From Hyphomicrobiales bacterium (GTDB lineage: Bacteria; Pseudomonadota; Alphaproteobacteria; Rhizobiales; Xanthobacteraceae): DNA of 64,000 bases. The translations under genes were made by a program, and so were the position numbers. This document shows, piece after piece, positions 58,015-64,000 of this stretch. The notes under the pieces were generated by a model. That model was not told where the DNA came from. It was given only the letters and a program-made list of their open reading frames with translations, and ran no database searches. Position 1 is the stretch's first letter, and the number at the start of each line of letters is the position of its first letter. The stretch spans positions 1 through 64,000 of the forward strand of contig PLBP01000032.1 of NCBI GenBank assembly GCA_003135415.1, read 5' to 3'.

Positions 58015-59451
58015 ATGATGACATTGGCCGAATCCTCCGCGAAGGCGGTGATCAGCGAAGGCTCAGACCGGGACGGGCCGCATCGCTATCGGCGTCCTAG
58101 CCCTGCCGCCGATCGCCTTCGGCGCAGCCTCGCGGGCTATCTGCTCGCCTGGCCCTGGTTCGACCGCCTCAGCAAGTGGATTTTGCGGCGCCTTTATTTC
58201 CCCGCCTCGCGCCTGTGGGCAGCGGCGGAACTCGCCGACGGCTCGGCCGAGCGTTTCTGGGAGGCGGTGCCGATGCGGCGCCGGCTCGAACATAGCGGGC
58301 GTCTCGAATCTGTGCTCGCGCGTTGCGATCGTGCCCGGGCGCGTGCGCAGGCGCTGGAGACGGAATGGCAGCGCGTCTTCTTTGGTCCCGAGGAAAGCTC
58401 GCCGAATTATCGCAGTGCCGTCGAAGCGGCGCGTCTCGGCGGCCGCCACGCCTATAACGCCGCGCGGAGATTTTTTCTCTTTCTACTCGATCGCGAAGTC
58501 CCGCGCGCGCGGCTAGAGACCGCGACTCCCGCCGAGGTCGCGGCGGTTTATGGCAACGCGCGCCGCGATCTCGCGCCGTTCGTCGCCCCGCCCGATCCGA
58601 TGCCCGAAATCGAAGTCTCGCGCGCGATCCCCGGTGCCGCCGCCACCGACTATTGGCTGCGCTTCAAAAGCCCGTCGCCGCGCCTCGGCGACATGGTCTA
58701 TGCCCGCGTGCACGAGCCGCAAGGCGCGGCCGACGCGCCGACGATCATTTTCGGCCACGGCATTTGCGTCGAGTTCGACCATTGGCACGGATTGATCGAC
58801 GAGGCGGACACACTCTGCAAAGCGGGCTTCCGCGTCATCCGGCCCGAAGCGCCGTGGCACGGACGGCGCGTGCCGGCCGGCTATTTCGGCGGCGAGCGCT
58901 TGATCGCGACCTATCCATTGGGGCTCCTCGATGCGGTGTTGGGGTCACTGCAAGAATGGGCCGTGCTCGCCGATTGGTCGCGCAAGATCTCGCGCGGCGC
59001 GCTCGCCTTCGGCGGCACCAGCCTGGGCGCGCAAGTGGCGCAGCTCGCGGCCGATCGCGCCCGCGAATGGCCGGCGCGCTTGCGGCCCGACGGACTTTTT
59101 CTCATCACCCACTGCGGGAGCATGGGCGAAGCCGCACAACACGGCGAGATCGCGAAGATCGTCGGCGGCGCCGAGGAGGCGGTCAAAAAAGGCTGGACGG
59201 CGGAAGAAGTCGATAACTACGCGGCACTTCTCGACCCCCGTGTGGAGCCGGCGGTGGCGCCGACGAGGATCGTCAGCGTGCTTGGCCGCCGCGACATCGT
59301 GACGCCGTTTTCGAGCGCGCTGCACTTGATCGATGGCTGGAATGTGCCGGGCGAGAACCGGTTCATATGGGACCGCGGCCACTTCTCGATCCCGATGACG
59401 CTGATTCGCAATTCCGCGCCGATCGCGCGCTTTCGCGAAGTCATGCGCTGA
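58015..59451 (+). CDS. alpha/beta hydrolase
   Basis: PTIIFGHGICVEFDHWHGLIDEADTLCKAGFRVIRPEAPWHGRR; AFGGTSLGAQVAQL. Confidence 0.82.
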   Translation: MMTLAESSAKAVISEGSDRDGPHRYRRPSPAADRLRRSLAGYLLAWPWFDRLSKWILRRLYFPASRLWAAAELADGSAERFWEAVPMRRRLEHSGRLESVLARCDRARARAQALETEWQRVFFGPEESSPNYRSAVEAARLGGRHAYNAARRFFLFLLDREVPRARLETATPAEVAAVYGNARRDLAPFVAPPDPMPEIEVSRAIPGAAATDYWLRFKSPSPRLGDMVYARVHEPQGAADAPTIIFGHGICVEFDHWHGLIDEADTLCKAGFRVIRPEAPWHGRRVPAGYFGGERLIATYPLGLLDAVLGSLQEWAVLADWSRKISRGALAFGGTSLGAQVAQLAADRAREWPARLRPDGLFLITHCGSMGEAAQHGEIAKIVGGAEEAVKKGWTAEEVDNYAALLDPRVEPAVAPTRIVSVLGRRDIVTPFSSALHLIDGWNVPGENRFIWDRGHFSIPMTLIRNSAPIARFREVMR

Positions 59452-59503
59452 ACGGAAAATTGCCGGATGCGCCGTCAAGCGCGCCCGGCTAGTTATCAGG
59501 CCG

Positions 59504-59662
59504 TTAGGCGCCTGCCACAGGGAAGAGATGATTAAAGAGCGCGAGGATCACGAGAAGGGTGATGCCGATCCCGAGGCTCCAACCGATCAGATGCTTTTCG
59601 ATCGGCAATAGCGGCTCGGCATGGGCTTTCTCAAGTTCCTTTTGTACGTCGGTTTTCGACAT
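59504..59662 (-). CDS. 52-aa single-TM small protein (not in the ORF track)
   Basis: Translated by hand: MSKTDVQKELEKAHAEPLLPIEKHLIGWSLGIGITLLVILALFNHLFPVAGA*; directly downstream of the exporter gene on the same strand. Confidence 0.65.
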   Translation of the reverse strand: MSKTDVQKELEKAHAEPLLPIEKHLIGWSLGIGITLLVILALFNHLFPVAGA

Positions 59663-59678
59663 GGATATAGCCTCCGGT

Positions 59679-61151
59679 TCAGGTCGCGAGCGGCGGCTTG
59701 ATGCCGCTGAAGAAGATCCACGAGATCAGCAGCCCGACCCAGATCACGAAGCCGAACAGGCTCACGAAATAGACCGCAGCGAGCTTGCCGAAGCCATCCT
59801 GCCAAAGCTTGCGGAAGTTCGACAGAACGCCGATCGAGAAGAAGGTGAGAATAAAGAAGATCACGCGGAACGTATTGGCCTCACCAATCGCGGGCGTGAG
59901 CTTCGCGAGCGTCGCGGGCGAACTCGTGAGCGCGATCACGAGCCCGATCGCGAACGTCACCACGAAGCCGATGCTGAACTTCGGAAAACGCTGCCAGATT
60001 TCGCCGGCCTTCGCCTTGTCGTGCGTGACGTTGATGTGGTTCGTCCAGATATAGGCGAGCAGGAACGCCCAGATGCCGATGAAGACATCAATGAAGATCT
60101 TCACCGCCGCCGTGGTGCCCAAAATCCAGCCCGCCTGATAATTGACGCCCTCGGCGGCATTCTTGGAAAGAATGAGCGCCTCGGTAATGCCGCCTGCGGC
60201 GATGGCAGCGCCGTCGGTCTTGACCGCGAGCCCCATCCAGCTCGCAGCGACGAGCGGCTCGTGCGAGAGGAACGCCATCGCGATCCACGGCAGGATCAGA
60301 ACTTCGACCACGGCGAAGATCACGACAAGCGAGGAGACGAGCACGGGCACGGCGGGACGCGCGCGGATAGCGCCGCCGGTCGCGATCGCGGCGGCGACAC
60401 CGCAGATCGAGATACCCGAGGCGAGCGGTGCCGACCATTCGCGGCTGAAGCCGAACCATTGGCGGGCGACGTAATAAACCACAGCCCAGTAAATCAGATA
60501 CGCCTCGACGATCGCCGCGATACCGCGCAGCACCACCGAGGTCGCGAGATTGAGCCGCGAGGCGAAGGTGACGGCGAGGAAGCCGCCGAGGATCACGATT
60601 GCGATTTTGATGTAGAGTTCGGGCCGGATCGCCTCCTTCAGCCACTCGGCAAAGCGCGGAAAGAAATTGGCGATGACGATGCCGGCGAGTAGCGCGACGA
60701 TGAAGCCGCCTTCATTGGTGAGCTTGAGCGACCAGGGAATCCCGAATTTCTGCAAATCGGCCGGCGTCACCACGGCAAGATAAGCGTAACTGCCGGCGAT
60801 CCAGCTCGCATAGGCAATTCCAAACACCGCCGTGAAGGTGACGGCGAAGCGCGCGACATTGGCCCTGAGCGCCGCCGCGGCCGCGGCCAACACGACGAGG
60901 AGAGCAAGATAGGTCGCGAACAGCGCGCCCGTGCCGCCGAGGTCGGAATAAATTTTTGAAGCCGGGCCGAGCGCCTTGGCGGGATCCGTCCACACCGAAG
61001 TCGTGACCACCCAGCCGAGGAAATCGGTGCCGGAGAGTCCGGCCAGCGCGAGCAGGAAGATGGCGAGACCGATACCGACCGAGAGCCAGTCCTCGCTCAA
61101 AACAAGACGGCTCTCACCCGGACGATCCAGGGATTTGCTTGCTGTGGACAT
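59679..61151 (-). CDS. YeiH/UPF0324 family putative sulfate exporter
   Basis: About a dozen TM helices; NEGGFIVALLAGIVIANFFP; SGISICGVAAAIATGGAIRARP. Confidence 0.88.
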   Translation of the reverse strand: MSTASKSLDRPGESRLVLSEDWLSVGIGLAIFLLALAGLSGTDFLGWVVTTSVWTDPAKALGPASKIYSDLGGTGALFATYLALLVVLAAAAAALRANVARFAVTFTAVFGIAYASWIAGSYAYLAVVTPADLQKFGIPWSLKLTNEGGFIVALLAGIVIANFFPRFAEWLKEAIRPELYIKIAIVILGGFLAVTFASRLNLATSVVLRGIAAIVEAYLIYWAVVYYVARQWFGFSREWSAPLASGISICGVAAAIATGGAIRARPAVPVLVSSLVVIFAVVEVLILPWIAMAFLSHEPLVAASWMGLAVKTDGAAIAAGGITEALILSKNAAEGVNYQAGWILGTTAAVKIFIDVFIGIWAFLLAYIWTNHINVTHDKAKAGEIWQRFPKFSIGFVVTFAIGLVIALTSSPATLAKLTPAIGEANTFRVIFFILTFFSIGVLSNFRKLWQDGFGKLAAVYFVSLFGFVIWVGLLISWIFFSGIKPPLAT

Positions 61152-61159
61152 CGTGTAGG

Positions 61160-61300
61160 CTCTATTTCACTTTTAAATAGCGTTATTAGTGCATAAATCG
61201 GACATAGCATGTGATATAGCAAAATAAAACGAAAAAAATTACGCGTTGCTATAATAATAGCATCTATACATTGTGAATTAGTATCAAAAAAATGGCGCGC
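61160..61300. promoter_or_regulatory. AT-rich divergent intergenic region with palindrome TGCTATAATAATAGCA (61247-61262)
   Basis: Sharp drop in GC between the exporter and DoxX genes; inverted repeat TGCTAT-N4-ATAGCA. Confidence 0.5.
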
Positions 61301-61380
61301 AGCGTGTTGAAAAATAAGGCCCGCCGTTAAGGTCCCGCCTGACCGAGCGGAGGCTGGGCCGTTGCCCGAGGAGGATTCCG

Positions 61381-61794
61381 ATGTCGCGTTCCGATCTCAT
61401 TCCCTACGGCGCGCTTTTGTTGCGTTTGGCGCTGGGCGCGCTGTTCCTCGCACACGGACTGCTCAAATTGTTGGTGCATAAGCCCGCGGGCACGGCGGCT
61501 TATTTTCGCTCGCTCGGTCTGCCGGGTTTCGTCGGATATCTGACGATGGCCGCCGAACTCGGCGGCGGCTCACTGCTCATTCTGGGCATCGCCACTAGGC
61601 TCGTGGCGCTTGCGCTCGTGCCGCTTATTCTCGGCACCATCTACATGGTGCATGGCTCGAAGGGTTGGCTTTTCACCAACAAGGACGGCGGCTGGGAATT
61701 TCCGGCTTTCTGGGCCGTGGCGCTGGTCGCGCAAGCGCTGCTCGGCAGCGGCGCGTATTCGCTCGGTCATGCGCTCTGCATCGCATGGCGGTAG
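61381..61794 (+). CDS. DoxX family membrane protein
   Basis: LLLRLALGALFLAHGLLKLLVHKPAGTAAYFRSLGLPGFVGYLTMAAELGGGSLLILG. Confidence 0.9.
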   Translation: MSRSDLIPYGALLLRLALGALFLAHGLLKLLVHKPAGTAAYFRSLGLPGFVGYLTMAAELGGGSLLILGIATRLVALALVPLILGTIYMVHGSKGWLFTNKDGGWEFPAFWAVALVAQALLGSGAYSLGHALCIAWR

Positions 61795-61861
61795 TCTTCA
61801 AAGAAAAATCCGAGAAGAGAAAGTGCGCCGCGTACAGAAGTTTCGCTGGACGGAGTGAAAT

Positions 61862-62125
61862 TTAGCCGGGAAGCGCGCTGCTCGCTTGCTTCTCTTGCAG
61901 CTCCACCGGGGTATAGGTCCGCTCCGCCGCGTTAAATATTTCGACCTGAATCACCGGAAAATTCTGCTTGAGTTGTGAACCTGCCGTCATCGCTTCTTTC
62001 GACGTCTCGTATCGCGCTTTCAACTTCCCATCGATCGACAGCACATAACCATCGGTGGGGATCGCATCGGCTCGCGGAGCTACGGGTGGCTTTGTAAATT
62101 CGCTCATTGGCTTTGCTTCGCTCAT
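61862..62125 (-). CDS. hypothetical small protein
   Basis: 87-aa ORF with plausible composition (YVLSIDGKLKARYETSKEAMTAGSQLKQNFPVIQVEIFNAAERTYTPV). Confidence 0.55.
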   Translation of the reverse strand: MSEAKPMSEFTKPPVAPRADAIPTDGYVLSIDGKLKARYETSKEAMTAGSQLKQNFPVIQVEIFNAAERTYTPVELQEKQASSALPG

Positions 62126-62365
62126 GGGTTGTTCCTTTGTTGTGTTCCAGCCTCGGCACCGCCTCGTAAAGCGCAGCGGGCGCGCCGTCAGTCGGACGGC
62201 GTCGAATACTGGTCGGCGAGAGAGTGTTGATAGTCAGTGCGAGGAGAAAGCGACGGGAGTCGCCTGCCGTTGGTCTTAGCCGAACACGACGCTCTTTACT
62301 TACATATGCTTAGAATGGCGAGAAACAAGGTGCTGCCCCGCTCTCATGATCGTTGCTCTCAGGGC

Positions 62366-62414
62366 TGGCGCTCCCTAGGGAACTCGAACCCCTGTTTTCG
62401 CCGTGAGAGGGAGC
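62366..62414 (-). other. isolated 3' fragment of tRNA-Glu (anticodon loop to CCA)
   Basis: Minus strand reads CTCCCTCTCACGGCGAAAACAGGGGTTCGAGTTCCCTAGGGAGCGCCA; T-arm, acceptor 3' strand and CCA present, D-arm and 5' acceptor strand absent. Confidence 0.7.
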
Positions 62415-62542
62415 GGACGCCGGCGAACGTCAGCAGTTATCAGCGAATGAACGTGCACACCGCACGCCGAGATTTGCAAATCGGAGAAGAAGCAGATTCT
62501 AGCGGACTTACTGCAACCAAGCGGCAATGGGAGATCTCTCGA

Positions 62543-62908
62543 TCAGGAAGAGAGCACCCGCGTGAATATCTCCGTCAATCCCTCATGTCTGAATGGTTTC
62601 TTCAGCGCGGGCCGGTCGCGGTAGCCGACCCTCGTTTCCAGGTCAGTGTTGCCGGTCGAGTAGAAAAACGGCACACCGCGGGCGACGAGCGCCTCCGCCA
62701 CCGGATGGCTTGTGTTGCCATTCAGATTCATATCTAGCATGGCGACGTCGAAGATCTGCGCATCAATCAGGGCGACGGCTTTATCGACCGTCGCGGCAGT
62801 CGTCACGGCCTCGCATCCGAGGTCGGCCAGCATGTCTTCAATCATCATAAGAATAAGAAGCTCATCTTCGACAACGAGGACCCGGCGACCGGAAAGCAAT
62901 TTATCCAC
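62543..62908 (-). CDS. single-domain response regulator
   Basis: RVLVVEDELLILMMIEDMLADLGCE; FDVAMLDMNLNGNTSHPVAEAL; LKKPF. Confidence 0.9.
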   Translation of the reverse strand: MDKLLSGRRVLVVEDELLILMMIEDMLADLGCEAVTTAATVDKAVALIDAQIFDVAMLDMNLNGNTSHPVAEALVARGVPFFYSTGNTDLETRVGYRDRPALKKPFRHEGLTEIFTRVLSS

Positions 62909-63980
62909 GACGCGCGATCCTTGGTATTGGGATGGTCATCGTGCAGGCGAGGCCATCCGGCGCGAAATCGAGATGCATTGTGCTTTCCAGCTCATGCGCC
63001 AGACCGCGCTCGATCACTCGCGTTCCGTAGCCCTTACGTGACGGTGTGGTCACGGGCGGACCGTCCTTCTCCGTCCAGTGTAGAAGTATTGGGGCTCCCT
63101 CTGACTTGGACTTCTTCGTCCACTCGATCTGGATTGATCCCGCCTCATTGGACAAGGCACCGTACTTCGCAGCATTGGTTGCGAGTTCGTTGAACACGAT
63201 TCCAAGGGTCAGGGCTGCTGGTGGAGGGAAACGGATGTTCTCACCCTTGAGAACAATGCGCTCCCTCCGACCGTCCGCGGCCGCGAATGGCTCCACGGCA
63301 TCGTGAACGATATCGAACAGCCCCGCATTTTCCCAGTTTTCCCGCGTTAATAGGTCGTGCGACCGAGAGAGCGCTAATAGGCGGGACTCGATGGCTTCCT
63401 TAATCACGTCAGGATCAGAACCCGTCCGCATTGCCTGCCATACGATCGATTGCACCGTTGAAAGGGTGTTCTTCACGCGATGGTTCAACTCGTCGATGAG
63501 CAATTTCGACTTAACTTCATCGTCTTTATGTTTGGTGAGATCAACGAAGGAGGCAAAATACTGAACGACATTCCCGCTCGCCTCACGAACCGGGCTGATA
63601 AAGACCGCGGCCCAGAACTCGCTTTTATCTTTGCGGCGGTAGAGGACTTCTGTTCCGCTATTGGACTTGCCCTCAAACTCGTTCTTGATTCGCGCCAGTG
63701 CCTTAGCATCGGCGCCATGCGCCATGAGAAAATTGAAACTTTTTGCGAGCACCTCTTCCCGGTCATATCCGGTTAGAGAGAGAAAGCTGTCATTGGCAAA
63801 AATTATCGGATTGTGGGGTTCCGTCGCGTCAGTAAATACCATCGCCATCCGTGTCGTTTCAGCGGCGACTACGAACGGCCCACGGTTCTTCCGAAAACTC
63901 TCGACTTCGGCTTCGGCACCTTTCTGCTCGTTTGACTTCTTTGTTATTTTCGACATGTCACGGGGCGATCTTTGAAGCAT
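62901..63980 (-). CDS. PAS/LOV-like HWE-family sensor histidine kinase
   Basis: PIIFANDSFLSLTGYDREEVLAKSFNFLMAHGADAKALARI PAS/LOV-like; ELNHRVKNTLSTVQSIVWQAMR HWE H-box; overlaps the response regulator by 8 bp. Confidence 0.9.
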   Translation of the reverse strand: MLQRSPRDMSKITKKSNEQKGAEAEVESFRKNRGPFVVAAETTRMAMVFTDATEPHNPIIFANDSFLSLTGYDREEVLAKSFNFLMAHGADAKALARIKNEFEGKSNSGTEVLYRRKDKSEFWAAVFISPVREASGNVVQYFASFVDLTKHKDDEVKSKLLIDELNHRVKNTLSTVQSIVWQAMRTGSDPDVIKEAIESRLLALSRSHDLLTRENWENAGLFDIVHDAVEPFAAADGRRERIVLKGENIRFPPPAALTLGIVFNELATNAAKYGALSNEAGSIQIEWTKKSKSEGAPILLHWTEKDGPPVTTPSRKGYGTRVIERGLAHELESTMHLDFAPDGLACTMTIPIPRIARRG

Positions 63981-64000
63981 TAGGAGCCCAATCTGCGGCT

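Noticed and set aside
62237-62737. 166-aa plus-strand ORF near the tRNA fragment
   Set aside because: Overlaps the tRNA-Glu fragment and the 3' end of the response regulator; composition not protein-like.
1-64000. CRISPR arrays, transposases, phage structural genes, rRNA operons
   Set aside because: No regularly spaced direct repeats, transposase or integrase motifs, capsid/tail proteins or rRNA sequence were recognised.

Overview
The window is GC-rich alphaproteobacterial chromosome, probably Hyphomicrobiales-like. It is mostly housekeeping: the cytochrome bc1 operon, trmL-hemF, cca, a MoxR/DUF58/DUF4159 operon, mnmA, tRNA-Met, a liv-type ABC transporter, hemA, ctrA, a che operon with chpT, the mod operon, a PlsB-like acyltransferase and a YeiH-type exporter. 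The most interesting signal is a set of flagellar gene remnants that an ORF caller would report as small hypothetical proteins. At least four loci keep the two ends of a flagellar gene or operon and have lost the middle: fliF'-'fliH-fliN'-'flbD (37.55-38.38 kb), flhA'-'flhA (38.59-39.06 kb, out of frame plus an in-frame TAG), fliI'-'fliI (40.17-40.53 kb, frameshifted) and a probable fliK'-'flgD (24.94-25.21 kb, internal TAG). fliJ, ctrA, sciP, chpT and a complete cheA/W/Y/B/R operon look intact. The fliF and flhA remnants also share a matching promoter module: a CtrA-type box followed by a 13-bp near-palindrome. Other points of note are a cluster of GANTC sites in front of ctrA, a consensus CtrA box before a coiled-coil membrane protein, an isolated 3' tRNA-Glu fragment near the right end, a LOV-like HWE kinase lacking the flavin-binding Cys, a 52-aa single-TM protein missing from the ORF track, and a palindromic repeat that supplies the stop codon of a methyltransferase gene. 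Everything is from reading the sequence by eye; no searches were run.
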